Shown here piece after piece: positions 48,218 to 57,246 of a stretch of 64,000 bases of DNA. Below the pieces are notes generated by a model, which was not told the origin of the DNA, did no database searches, and saw nothing but the letters and a program-made list of their open reading frames with translations. The stretch lies in assembly GCA_902799345.1 (NCBI GenBank), contig CADBZW010000006.1, positions 46,947-110,946 on the forward strand. The letters are read 5' to 3'. The stretch is from an uncultured Bacteroidia bacterium. GTDB taxonomy: Bacteria; Bacteroidota; Bacteroidia; Bacteroidales; F082. Every line of letters begins with the position of its first letter. Position 1 is the stretch's first letter. The position numbers were made by a program, and so were the translations under genes.

Positions 48218-51200
48218 ATGAAAAAAACGTTCACCTTCTTCATCGTCTTGTTTTTATGTCTGGGCGATAGTTATCTGAACGCCCAAAACTATTGGCCTTC
48301 CAAAATCAGTCCAGAGCTGACGGGAAAAATGGAACAAATCGTGGATCCTGACTCCATGTTCCGTATCGTCATCGTGATGAACGAGCAATATGACGCCAAG
48401 AAAAACAACAGGCAGACATTATACCTAAATAAAGAGCAAAAAAGGGCGTTTGTCATTGACGAATTGCAACAACTTTCAAAAAGAGGGCAAAAGGACCTGC
48501 TTAACGACTTGCAGCAAGGGCAGCGAGCGCACCTCATCGGCGACATCAAATCGTTCTGGATTTTCAACGGCATCAGCTGCACTGCGACCAAAGAGATGAT
48601 CCATGCCATTGCCGAGCGCCCGGACGTGGGTCTCGTCACGAACGAACAATACAACAGCATCCCTGAAGGCGAGTACACTCAAGAGATGATAATGGAGAAA
48701 GCTGCCAACCAATGGAATGTCGACAAAGTCAACGCACCTGCCGTTTGGGATTTAGGCTATACCGGCAAGGGGGTCATCGTAGCCGTCATTGACACTGGCA
48801 TAAACTACGACCACACCGACATCAAAGACAACATGTGGGATGGTGGAGAAGAATTTCCGAACCACGGCTGGGATTTCTTGAATAACGACAACGACCCGAT
48901 GGATGATGTCGGCCATGGCACACACTGCGCTGGCACCGTTTCGAGTTATGGAACCAACGGCAAACAATGCGGCATTGCCAAAGACGCGAAAATCATGGCA
49001 TTGAAGGCTTTGGGGACAGGGGCAAGTCCCCAATCGGCAACATGGTCCAGCATTGAATTTGCTATATCACACGGCGCTGACGTTTTGAGCATGTCACTCG
49101 GTTCAAAAGGTAAAAGTGGATATTGGGCCGACAGAGCCGTCATGGAAAATGTGCTCCATTGTGGAGTTGTGGCATCTGTGGCTGCTGGCAATGAAGGCAA
49201 CAATTCCAATTATCCTGCCCCATTCAATGTCAGGTCTCCTGGCAATTGCCCTTCGCCATGGCAGCATCCCGACCAAACTTTGGCAGGTGGGCATACCGCC
49301 GTGGTGACGGTGGGTTCCGTCGACTCAAACGATGTGCGTGCCTCTTCCTCTTCACATGGGCCGTCGACATGGACAGAAGGCGCAAATATCGGAAACTATT
49401 ACGACTATCCTTGGACTTCTGGCGATTCCCACAATATCGGACTTATCAAGCCCGACATTGCAGCGCCTGGAGTCGAAATCATCTCGCTGGACTATTCGGG
49501 CAACACTGGCTATACAAGCATAAGCGGCACTTCGATGGCTACCCCTTGCGTTGCAGGCGTCATGGCTCTGATGTTGGAAGCCAACCCCACCTTGTCGCCA
49601 TTGGAAATCGATTCCATCATTGAGACGACTGCCGTCGCTTGCGCCGGACAAACCACAAAAAACAACTACTATGGTTCGGGGCGCATCAACGCCTTGGCCG
49701 CCATTAACCACATACTCGGCGCATGCGAGGCTCCTACCAACCTGACAGCTGTTATAAACGGATTTGATGTATCTTTACAATGGAATGCCGCCACCAATGT
49801 CAGCACCTACCGCGTTTATCGCAATGATGTGATGATTGCGTCCTCCGTTTCGGGCACGACCTACCTTGACGAAAACGCGCCCGCTGGAGAAAACACATAT
49901 TACGTCAGAGGCAACGGCAGCAACGGACAAGCCTCATTGCCCTCAAACACAATCACCGTCACCATTGCTGCATCACACACGCCAAACCTTCTCAAGGCAA
50001 AGGAAATCAACACGACAGACAAGACTGTCGAATTACAATGGAACCTGCTTTATTATGGCAACAAGATGTCATTCTATTATAATGTTGGAGAGCCACACAT
50101 CGCGGCACAAGTCTATCCGACCTCCATCCTCCATTCTTATGCAGGGATGCAAATCGAGCACATCTATTTCATTGGAGCGCACGCGAATGCAGCTTTCACA
50201 GTCAGACTTTATGAAGGCAATGCCACGACACCCGGCATGCTTGTCCATCAAGGCACTGTGAGCACCACCGAAGATGACCAGTTGATGGATTATGTCGTAG
50301 ATCCACCTGTTCAAATCAACCCCAATCAACCTTTGTGGCTAACCATAGAGACCTCCGACAATCTAATGATTGGCAGATACACAGGCAGCAGTGACGCCTT
50401 CTTGTTAAGTTATCCCGATGAGGCATTTTGGTTACCCCAGACAGGATTCTCTTGGCTGTTTCAGATGAGCCTTGGCGAAACCAATGGATACAAACACAAA
50501 CTCTACCACAACGGGGCAGTTGTCGCATCAAACATCAACCAGCCCCACTATACTGTCGAATACCAACAAGGCATCAACACTTTCCAAGTCAGTGCTTATA
50601 CGGACGGGTATGAGTCGAGGCCGAGCAATTCCATTATTGTGGTTGACGGCAATGGTAGCACCAATGGACTCACTCTAGAGGAAAACGACCAACTCTACGG
50701 CTTGTCGGGTAGCTGTCTCACCATCAGCGGTGCCCTCGTCAACACCAACCCTGACAACCTCATCCTCGAAGACGGCGCACAACTCATCAACGGCAGCGAA
50801 GGCGTGAAAGCGACCGTCAAAAAACACATCATGCCTTACTCCGAAGATAAACAAGACGGCTGGAACCTGATTGCTTCGCCCGTGACGGAAGACATCACAC
50901 CCACTATCGACAATGGCATCCTTTCGTCTAATTACGACCTGTATTACTTCGACCAATCCGGCACCGACGACAACGGCAAAGCCAAGGAATGGCGCAACTT
51001 CGAAGCCCTCCCTGATTCCAAGATTGAGCACAAGACAGGCTACCTCTATGCCAACAGCGAAGAAACCACGCTGTCGTTTGCTGGCACACTCGCTGGCATA
51101 GCGGAAGATACCGAGTTAACCCTAAACGCTGGCACCGACTTTGCAGGCTTCAACCTCATCGGCAACCCCTATCCTTGCAATGCTTATGCCAACAAGCCCT

Positions 51201-51961
51201 TTTATGTGTTGCAATATAACCAAGAAGAAGACAACACCTCTTTTGTACCGGGTAGCAACCCCATCCCGCCCTGCTCGGCCATTCTGGTGCAGGCACAAAA
51301 CGACGGGGAAACGGTCAGCTTCAGCAAAACGCCTATCGCAGAGCCATCGTCCATCGTCATGCATCTCAGCGAACAAAAACTCAGGTCCAACACCACTCTT
51401 GACGAAGCGCGCATCAGCTTCGAGGAGCAGTGCCAACTGACCAAATACACCTGGGGCAAAGCCGCCTCGACCATCTACATCCCACAGAACGGACAAAACT
51501 TCGCCGTGGCCTGCGCCAATGGTCAAAACGAGATGCCGCTCAACTTCAAGGCTGCCAAAAACAGCACCTATACGCTTGACTTCAAGGTTGAGAACATGGA
51601 AGCCGACTACCTCCACCTCATCGACAACATAACGGGAGCGAATGTCGACCTCTTGGCCACACCAAGTTACAGCTTTGAGGGGAAGACCGACGACTATGAA
51701 TCCAGATTTAAGCTGGTGTTTTCCAACTACGAGGACGCGAAAGATAACAATGTTCATTTTGCATATTATGCCGACGGTGAGATCCGTCTGGTAGAGACTT
51801 GCCATGGCGCGTCTCTACAGGTGGTGGATATGATGGGACGTGTGGTCTTAGCAGGAGACGCGATGAATCGCGTCTCTACAAACGGGATGACGGCTGGCGT
51901 GTATGTCCTCCGCCTCATCAACGGCGAGAAGGTGAAGACGCAGAAGATCGTGATCGAATAA
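48218..51961 (+). CDS. Secreted subtilisin-family (S8) peptidase with T9SS sorting domain
   Basis: 1247 residues from MKKTFTFFIVLFLCLGDSYL (signal peptide); an ATG at 48203 overlapping the upstream stop (TAATG) would add five residues and allow reinitiation. Propeptide to ~145, then the S8 triad: VIDTGINYDH (Asp192), VGHGTHCAG (His233), GTSMATPCVAG (Ser439). A fibronectin III-like domain (~505-590), a beta-sandwich, a ~400-residue module from about LEENDQLYGLSG shared with the C10 neighbour, and the T9SS domain with two translated palindromes. Likely co-transcribed with the C10 gene; both are predicted extracellular proteases. Confidence 0.93.
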   Translation: MKKTFTFFIVLFLCLGDSYLNAQNYWPSKISPELTGKMEQIVDPDSMFRIVIVMNEQYDAKKNNRQTLYLNKEQKRAFVIDELQQLSKRGQKDLLNDLQQGQRAHLIGDIKSFWIFNGISCTATKEMIHAIAERPDVGLVTNEQYNSIPEGEYTQEMIMEKAANQWNVDKVNAPAVWDLGYTGKGVIVAVIDTGINYDHTDIKDNMWDGGEEFPNHGWDFLNNDNDPMDDVGHGTHCAGTVSSYGTNGKQCGIAKDAKIMALKALGTGASPQSATWSSIEFAISHGADVLSMSLGSKGKSGYWADRAVMENVLHCGVVASVAAGNEGNNSNYPAPFNVRSPGNCPSPWQHPDQTLAGGHTAVVTVGSVDSNDVRASSSSHGPSTWTEGANIGNYYDYPWTSGDSHNIGLIKPDIAAPGVEIISLDYSGNTGYTSISGTSMATPCVAGVMALMLEANPTLSPLEIDSIIETTAVACAGQTTKNNYYGSGRINALAAINHILGACEAPTNLTAVINGFDVSLQWNAATNVSTYRVYRNDVMIASSVSGTTYLDENAPAGENTYYVRGNGSNGQASLPSNTITVTIAASHTPNLLKAKEINTTDKTVELQWNLLYYGNKMSFYYNVGEPHIAAQVYPTSILHSYAGMQIEHIYFIGAHANAAFTVRLYEGNATTPGMLVHQGTVSTTEDDQLMDYVVDPPVQINPNQPLWLTIETSDNLMIGRYTGSSDAFLLSYPDEAFWLPQTGFSWLFQMSLGETNGYKHKLYHNGAVVASNINQPHYTVEYQQGINTFQVSAYTDGYESRPSNSIIVVDGNGSTNGLTLEENDQLYGLSGSCLTISGALVNTNPDNLILEDGAQLINGSEGVKATVKKHIMPYSEDKQDGWNLIASPVTEDITPTIDNGILSSNYDLYYFDQSGTDDNGKAKEWRNFEALPDSKIEHKTGYLYANSEETTLSFAGTLAGIAEDTELTLNAGTDFAGFNLIGNPYPCNAYANKPFYVLQYNQEEDNTSFVPGSNPIPPCSAILVQAQNDGETVSFSKTPIAEPSSIVMHLSEQKLRSNTTLDEARISFEEQCQLTKYTWGKAASTIYIPQNGQNFAVACANGQNEMPLNFKAAKNSTYTLDFKVENMEADYLHLIDNITGANVDLLATPSYSFEGKTDDYESRFKLVFSNYEDAKDNNVHFAYYADGEIRLVETCHGASLQVVDMMGRVVLAGDAMNRVSTNGMTAGVYVLRLINGEKVKTQKIVIE
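51791..51818. repeat. Translated palindrome in the second S8 T9SS domain
   Basis: GTAGAGAC ... GTCTCTAC with a degenerate centre (TTGCCATGGCGC). Translated V-E-T-C-H-G-A-S-L, directly before the QVVDMMG strand. Confidence 0.85.
51814..51948 (+). repeat. Near-identical T9SS-domain segment, copy 2
   Basis: Partner of 48056-48190; includes the GAGACGCGAT-GA-ATCGCGTCTC palindrome at 51855-51876. Confidence 0.9.
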
Positions 51962-51962
51962 A

Positions 51963-51986
51963 GGCCCTTCGACAGGCTCAGGGACC
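51963..51986 (+). repeat. 24-bp dispersed repeat, copy 4
   Basis: Identical to the reverse complement of 5684-5707. It begins just after the S8 stop and occupies the place where a -33 element for the mfd promoter would be expected. Confidence 0.8.
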
Positions 51987-51997
51987 TAATTTTTCAC

Positions 51998-52005
51998 TAT
52001 CTTTG
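51998..52005 (+). promoter_or_regulatory. -7 element of mfd
   Basis: TATCTTTG, 20 bp before the GTG start. No TTTG at -33; the 24-bp repeat is there instead. Confidence 0.65.
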
Positions 52006-52024
52006 CGCCTCAATTTCTAGCATA

Positions 52025-55000
52025 GTGGCAAGCATTTCACAACAACTCTATAAGAATGATGCCCACATCGACGCGATAGTCAAGGCTTTGCGCGATGGCG
52101 GGCATTTGCTGTGTTCCAATCTCGTGGCCTCGTCGAAGGCCTTCGTCGTGGAAGAGACCTTCCGTCAGATAGGCGGCCAACACCTCATCGTTTGTGCCGA
52201 CAAGGAAGACGCAGCCTATTTCTACAACGACCTTGAGAGCCTCCTTGGCGAGCGTGGCATGGACTACAGCAAGAAGCAGGTACTCTTCTACCCCACCTCT
52301 TACAAACGTCCCTACGAGCCAGAGAAGCCCGACAACACCTATATCCTCTCGCGCACCGAGGTGCTACAACGCGTCTCCACCTCGGAGCGCAAGACCTTGA
52401 TAGTGAGCTATCCCGAAGCATTGAGCGAAAAGGTCTTCACCCGCAAGCTGCTGGCCAAGAACACCTTCAAGATCAAGGTGGGCGACAAGGTAAACCTCGA
52501 TTTCCTCACCGATTTGCTCTACGACTACGAGTTTGAGAACGTCGACTTCGTGGTGGAACCAGGGCAATTTGCCATCCGTGGCGGCTTGGTCGACGTGTTT
52601 TCCTTCGCCAACGACTACCCTTACCGCATCGAGTTCTTCGGCGACGAGGTGGACAGCATCCGCAGCTTCAACATCGCCGACCAGCTTTCGATCGAGCAAC
52701 TGAAACAGATCGTGCTGCTTCCCAACATGCAAGAACGCGCCTTCATCGAAGACCGCGAGGCCATCCTGCAATACCTGCCCGACACGACCGCCGTCTGGCT
52801 CACCGACATGGCCTTCTTCGCCTCGCAGGTCGACAAGGAATACGACCGCGCCGTGGAAGCCTTCGAGAAGATGCAAGAGCAGGACGAGGAAGTGAAGGCT
52901 CTGAAACCCGGACAACTGTTCAGCAAGTCGGAAGAGTTGCTTGATAACCTTATAAAACACCCCACGGTTGAGTTTGGCGTTTCCAGCAAACTGATACCCA
53001 CGTCGCCCATAGATTCCCGCCAACCCACCAACCAGCGCGGGAATGACATGGGCGATGAAAACTGCCAACTGACAACTGAACAACTGACAACTATCAACTT
53101 CCACACCAAGCCCCAGCCGATATTCAGCAAGAACTTCAACCTGCTCATCGACGACATTGCAGCGCATAAGGAGGAAGGCTACCGCGTCATCGTGTTCTCC
53201 GAGAGCAGCAAACAACTCTCTCGTATCCAGGCGATTCTGAATGACATCAACCACAACGACGAGAGCCATCGCGACTTCGAGACTGAGACCATCGCCATCC
53301 ACGGCGGCTTCATCGACGAAGACCTGAAGGTGTGCTGCTATACCGACCACCAAATCTTCGAGCGTTACCACCGCTTCCATCTGCGCGACAACTTCTCGAC
53401 CAAGCAGGCCATCACGCTGAAAGACCTCTATGAGCTGAAGCCCGGCGATTATGTCACCCACATCGACCACGGCATCGGGCGCTTCGACGGCCTTGAGACT
53501 ATCGAGAACAACGGCAAGCCCCAAGAGGCCATCCGCCTGATCTACAACAACGGCGACCTGCTTTACGTGAGCATCCACTCGCTGCACCGCATCGCCAAAT
53601 ACAGCAGCAAGGACGGCACAGAACCACATTTAAGCACTCTCGGTAGCGGTGCGTGGAATCGTCTGAAAAACAAGACCAAGAGCAAGGTCAAGGACATCGC
53701 TCGTGAACTCATCAAGCTCTACGCCGAGCGAAAGCGCACGCCTGGCTTCAAGTTCTCGCCCGACAACTACCTGCAAAACGAGTTGGAAGCTTCGTTCATC
53801 TACGAGGACACCCCCGACCAGCTGAAAGCCACCAACGACGTGAAACGCGACATGGAAAGCGACCACCCGATGGACCGCCTCGTGTGTGGCGACGTCGGCT
53901 TCGGCAAGACCGAAGTGGCCATGCGCGCCGCCTTCAAGGCCTGCTGCGACTCGAAACAAGTGGCTGTGTTGGTGCCGACAACGGTACTCGCCTTGCAGCA
54001 TTACCACACCTTCTGCGACCGCTTCAACGGCTTCCCCGTCACCATCGAATACCTCAACCGCTTCAAGACGGCGAAACAACAGGCCGAAATCCTGAAACGC
54101 CTCGAAAAAGGCGAAATCGACATCATCATCGGGACGCATCGCCTCACCGGAAAGGATGTGAAGTTCAAGGATTTGGGCTTGCTCGTCATCGACGAGGAAC
54201 AGAAATTCGGCGTGGCCGTGAAAGAAAAACTGAAAGCGATGAAAGCCAACGTGGACACACTGACCTTGACCGCAACGCCCATCCCCAGAACGCTACAATT
54301 CTCGATGATGGGTGCCCGCGACCTCAGCGTTATCACCACGCCGCCGCCCAACCGCTATCCCGTGCAGACCGAACTGCGCGGCTTCGACGGCGAACTCATC
54401 CGCGACGCCATCCAGTTTGAAATCGCGAGAAACGGTCAGGTGTTTTTCATCCACAACCGCATCCAAAACATCATGGATGTGCACGACTTCATCCTGAAAT
54501 ACGTGCCAGGCGTGCGCATCGCCGTGGCCCACGGCCAGATGGAAGGCGAAAAACTGGAGAAAATCATGCTCGGCTTCATCAACGGCGACTACGACGTGCT
54601 GCTCTGCACCACCATCGTGGAGAGCGGCCTCGACATCCCCAACGCCAACACCATCATCGTCAACGACGCGCACCGCTACGGCCTCAGCGACTTGCACCAG
54701 CTGCGCGGACGCGTGGGCCGTTCCAACAAGAAGGCCTTCTGCTACCTGCTGACACCACCCTTGAACACCCTGACCCAAGAAGCCCAGAAACGCCTCCGCG
54801 CCTTGGAGGAGTTCTCCGACCTCGGCGAAGGCATCAACATCGCCATGCGCGACTTGGACATCCGTGGCGCAGGCAACCTGCTCGGCGCGGAACAGAGCGG
54901 CTTCATCAACGACATCGGCTTCGAGACCTATCATAAGATCCTCGACGAGGCCATCCTTGAACTAAAGGAGACTGAATTTCAGGATATTTTCGATAAGGAA

Positions 55001-55471
55001 GAAGAGAAATCTTACGTCGCCGACTGCACCATCGAGACCGATATGGAGGTGCGTTTCCCCGCCGACTACATCAACTCGACGCAGGAGCGCGTGAGCCTCT
55101 ACAGCGAGCTCGACCGCACCAAGACTGAAGAGGCCCTGATGCAGTTCACCGACCATCTCATCGACCGTTTCGGCCCGATTCCGAAGCAGGTCAACGACCT
55201 GCTGAACACCGTGCGGCTCCGCTGGGTGGCCAAGGACTTGGGCTTCGAGAAAATCGTGCTGCGCCACCACAACATGACGGCCTATTTCGTCAGCAACCAA
55301 GCCTCGAAATACTACGAAAGCCCCACCTACATGCAGATCATGCAATACATCATGAGCCACCCGAAGCGCACCGCCCTCAAGGAGGCCAACGACAAGCTGC
55401 AGCTGACCGTGAAGGAGGTGGAAACGGTGACGCAGGCACTGGAGGTGTTACGCGAGATGCAGATTGTTTGA
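52025..55471 (+). CDS. mfd: Transcription-repair coupling factor
   Basis: 1148 residues, GTG start (no ATG is available between the -7 box and the conserved sequence). Mfd removes RNA polymerase stalled at DNA lesions and recruits UvrA. Domains: UvrB-like N-terminal region (~1-320), a CarD/RID domain (LKPGDYVTHIDHGIGRFDGL, ~475-545), translocase motor with GDVGFGKT at 622-629, DEEQKFG at ~723, LTLTATPIPRTLQFSM, TTIVESGLDIPNANT, QLRGRVGRSNKKAFCYLL, and the C-terminal TRCF domain. Residues ~326-358 are an odd insert made of a REPIN-like palindrome and CAACTGA repeats. Confidence 0.97.
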   Translation: MASISQQLYKNDAHIDAIVKALRDGGHLLCSNLVASSKAFVVEETFRQIGGQHLIVCADKEDAAYFYNDLESLLGERGMDYSKKQVLFYPTSYKRPYEPEKPDNTYILSRTEVLQRVSTSERKTLIVSYPEALSEKVFTRKLLAKNTFKIKVGDKVNLDFLTDLLYDYEFENVDFVVEPGQFAIRGGLVDVFSFANDYPYRIEFFGDEVDSIRSFNIADQLSIEQLKQIVLLPNMQERAFIEDREAILQYLPDTTAVWLTDMAFFASQVDKEYDRAVEAFEKMQEQDEEVKALKPGQLFSKSEELLDNLIKHPTVEFGVSSKLIPTSPIDSRQPTNQRGNDMGDENCQLTTEQLTTINFHTKPQPIFSKNFNLLIDDIAAHKEEGYRVIVFSESSKQLSRIQAILNDINHNDESHRDFETETIAIHGGFIDEDLKVCCYTDHQIFERYHRFHLRDNFSTKQAITLKDLYELKPGDYVTHIDHGIGRFDGLETIENNGKPQEAIRLIYNNGDLLYVSIHSLHRIAKYSSKDGTEPHLSTLGSGAWNRLKNKTKSKVKDIARELIKLYAERKRTPGFKFSPDNYLQNELEASFIYEDTPDQLKATNDVKRDMESDHPMDRLVCGDVGFGKTEVAMRAAFKACCDSKQVAVLVPTTVLALQHYHTFCDRFNGFPVTIEYLNRFKTAKQQAEILKRLEKGEIDIIIGTHRLTGKDVKFKDLGLLVIDEEQKFGVAVKEKLKAMKANVDTLTLTATPIPRTLQFSMMGARDLSVITTPPPNRYPVQTELRGFDGELIRDAIQFEIARNGQVFFIHNRIQNIMDVHDFILKYVPGVRIAVAHGQMEGEKLEKIMLGFINGDYDVLLCTTIVESGLDIPNANTIIVNDAHRYGLSDLHQLRGRVGRSNKKAFCYLLTPPLNTLTQEAQKRLRALEEFSDLGEGINIAMRDLDIRGAGNLLGAEQSGFINDIGFETYHKILDEAILELKETEFQDIFDKEEEKSYVADCTIETDMEVRFPADYINSTQERVSLYSELDRTKTEEALMQFTDHLIDRFGPIPKQVNDLLNTVRLRWVAKDLGFEKIVLRHHNMTAYFVSNQASKYYESPTYMQIMQYIMSHPKRTALKEANDKLQLTVKEVETVTQALEVLREMQIV
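53004..53099. repeat. In-frame REPIN-like insert and CAACTGACAACT repeats within mfd
   Basis: CGCCCATagATTCCCGC (53004-53020) pairs with GCGGGAATGACATGGGCG (53037-53054). It is followed at 53062-53099 by three or four CAACTGA/CAACTAT-type units. The DNA is open in the mfd frame. Confidence 0.8.
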
Positions 55472-55597
55472 TGGGATTTGCTTCGCAAAGAAATCATACA
55501 AAAATCATTTAAAAATCTATCAAAATCAAATTAATAGGTTTTGAAAGATTTTACATCAGATTTTTGATGGATTTCTGCCCTTTAGGGCATCCCATCA
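55469..55597. repeat. 129-bp inverted-repeat element joining two convergent genes
   Basis: Terminal inverted repeats TGATGGGAT (55469-55477) and ATCCCATCA (55589-55597). Inside each lie a small hairpin (TTTGC-TTC-GCAAA left, GCCC-TTTA-GGGC right) and an arm of iterated AAATC/GATTT units (CAAAAATC, AAAAATC, CAAAATC mirrored by GGTTTTG, GATTTT, GATTTTTG). The TGA at each end is the stop codon of mfd and of the alanine symporter respectively. Also a good bidirectional terminator candidate. Confidence 0.85.
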
Positions 55598-57136
55598 CCT
55601 CTTTTCCCAGAAATCCGCCCCCTCTACCCCGATTTCCTTCGGGTCGAATACGGGGTCTTTGCCTTCTTTCTTCTGACGTTCGTACGACCGCAAGGCCTTG
55701 AACGCCTTCCGTGACAACAAAAGGATTGCGATAATGTTAATCCACGCCATCGCGCCCACGCCGATGTCGCCTACGGTCCACACCAAACCGCTGCCCACCA
55801 ACGAGCCAAGGAATACTGCGGAGATGGTACCAATTCTCAGTATCCATACCACAATCTTCTCGCCTCGGTCGTCGCCGAAATACATGTCGGCACGCTCCAA
55901 TTCGTCAAGCTGTTCCGGATGTTTCTTGAAGATGCGGCGGCGCCAACGATTGAATATGTACACGAGGTTGGTCTCGGCATAATAGTAATACGCCATGATG
56001 GTAGTAAATGCGAAGAAGAACAAGGCGATGGAGATAATCATGTCGCCAGTGCGTTGGCCCACCACCGTCCCAAGGGCACCTGTAGTGTAGAACACCCCTG
56101 GCTCGCCGAGAGGAGCGTCGGGGTTCTGCTGAAGATAAGTGACCACGGCACCCGACGCGGTCTGCTCGACGGTGTCAACGATGTTGTAGGTACGGCAAGC
56201 CAGAATCATCATGGCTGTGGCGGTGCAGACGAGAAGGGTGTCAATATACACTGAGAACGCTTGGACAAGACCTTGTTTTACAGGATGACTCACTTTGGCC
56301 GCCGCTGCCACGATAGGTCCGGTACCTTGTCCAGCTTCGTTGCTGTAGATGCCACGTTTGACGCCCCATGCTATGGTACTTCCTATCAACGCGCCTCCCA
56401 CCTCGTTGATGCCCACGGCGCCGCGCAGCATCTGAAGGAACACATCGGGGACGATTCTGTAGTTGATGACCAGCACCACTATCGACAAGAGGATGTAAAT
56501 CACCGCCATGACGGGGGCTACGATCTGAGCCACATTAGCGATACGCTTGACGCCGCCGATGATCACCAAAGCGATGAGCACGGCCACCACAACGCCTATC
56601 ACCCAAGGGGCCACGCCAAAGGCACGTGAGCACGAGAGGGCGATGCCGTTGCACTGCACAGGGGGCAGAAACACGCCGCAAGCCAAGGCTGCCAGCACGG
56701 CAAAAAACGCACCGAAAAACGGCGACCGGAGTCCGTTTTCAATGTAATAGGCCGGGCCGCCCCTGAACTGCCCGTTGTGGTCTTCCTTAAAGACTTGTGC
56801 CAGGGTGGCCTCCACAAAGGCGCTGCCTGCCCCAAAGAACGCTATGATCCACATCCACACTATGGCGCCAGGACCGCCAAAGCCGATGGCCGTGGCCACG
56901 CCGACGATGTTGCCTGTGCCCACACGTCCCGACAGTGCCATAGAGAACGCCTGAAACGAGGTGATGCCTGTCTTTTGGTTCTTGTCCGTCGAAAAGAGCA
57001 GCCGTGCCATCTCGCCGAAACGGCGCACCTGCACGAAACGCGTGCCGATGGTGAAATACAAGCCCGCCAGCAGACATATCGCCACCAGAGCGGGGCTCCA
57101 CACCCAATTGTAAACGGTGTTTATGATTTGTTCCAT
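55595..57136 (-). CDS. Sodium:alanine symporter (AGCS family)
   Basis: 513 residues from MEQIINTVYNWVWSP; 14 upstream in-frame codons lack family similarity. About ten to eleven helices; signatures RVGTGNIVGVATAIGFGGPG, FRGGPAYYIENG, GGVKRIANVAQIVAPVMAV and GIYSNEAGQGTGPIVAAAAK are typical of AlsT/DagA transporters that import alanine or glycine with Na+. Its stop codon is the inner end of a 129-bp inverted-repeat element shared with mfd. Confidence 0.95.
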   Translation of the reverse strand: MEQIINTVYNWVWSPALVAICLLAGLYFTIGTRFVQVRRFGEMARLLFSTDKNQKTGITSFQAFSMALSGRVGTGNIVGVATAIGFGGPGAIVWMWIIAFFGAGSAFVEATLAQVFKEDHNGQFRGGPAYYIENGLRSPFFGAFFAVLAALACGVFLPPVQCNGIALSCSRAFGVAPWVIGVVVAVLIALVIIGGVKRIANVAQIVAPVMAVIYILLSIVVLVINYRIVPDVFLQMLRGAVGINEVGGALIGSTIAWGVKRGIYSNEAGQGTGPIVAAAAKVSHPVKQGLVQAFSVYIDTLLVCTATAMMILACRTYNIVDTVEQTASGAVVTYLQQNPDAPLGEPGVFYTTGALGTVVGQRTGDMIISIALFFFAFTTIMAYYYYAETNLVYIFNRWRRRIFKKHPEQLDELERADMYFGDDRGEKIVVWILRIGTISAVFLGSLVGSGLVWTVGDIGVGAMAWINIIAILLLSRKAFKALRSYERQKKEGKDPVFDPKEIGVEGADFWEKR

Positions 57137-57216
57137 ATAACCCTGTTTTGAAGGGTCAAAGATAGAGTTTTTTATCACAAAAACAGCATTATCAGCAAAA
57201 CAGACCTATTTATTTG

Positions 57217-57224
57217 TATTTTTG
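57217..57224 (+). promoter_or_regulatory. -7 element of the lipoprotein gene at 57247
   Basis: TATTTTTG, 22 bp before the ATG; no clear -33. Confidence 0.55.
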
Positions 57225-57246
57225 TCCCACTTAAACAATAATACAA

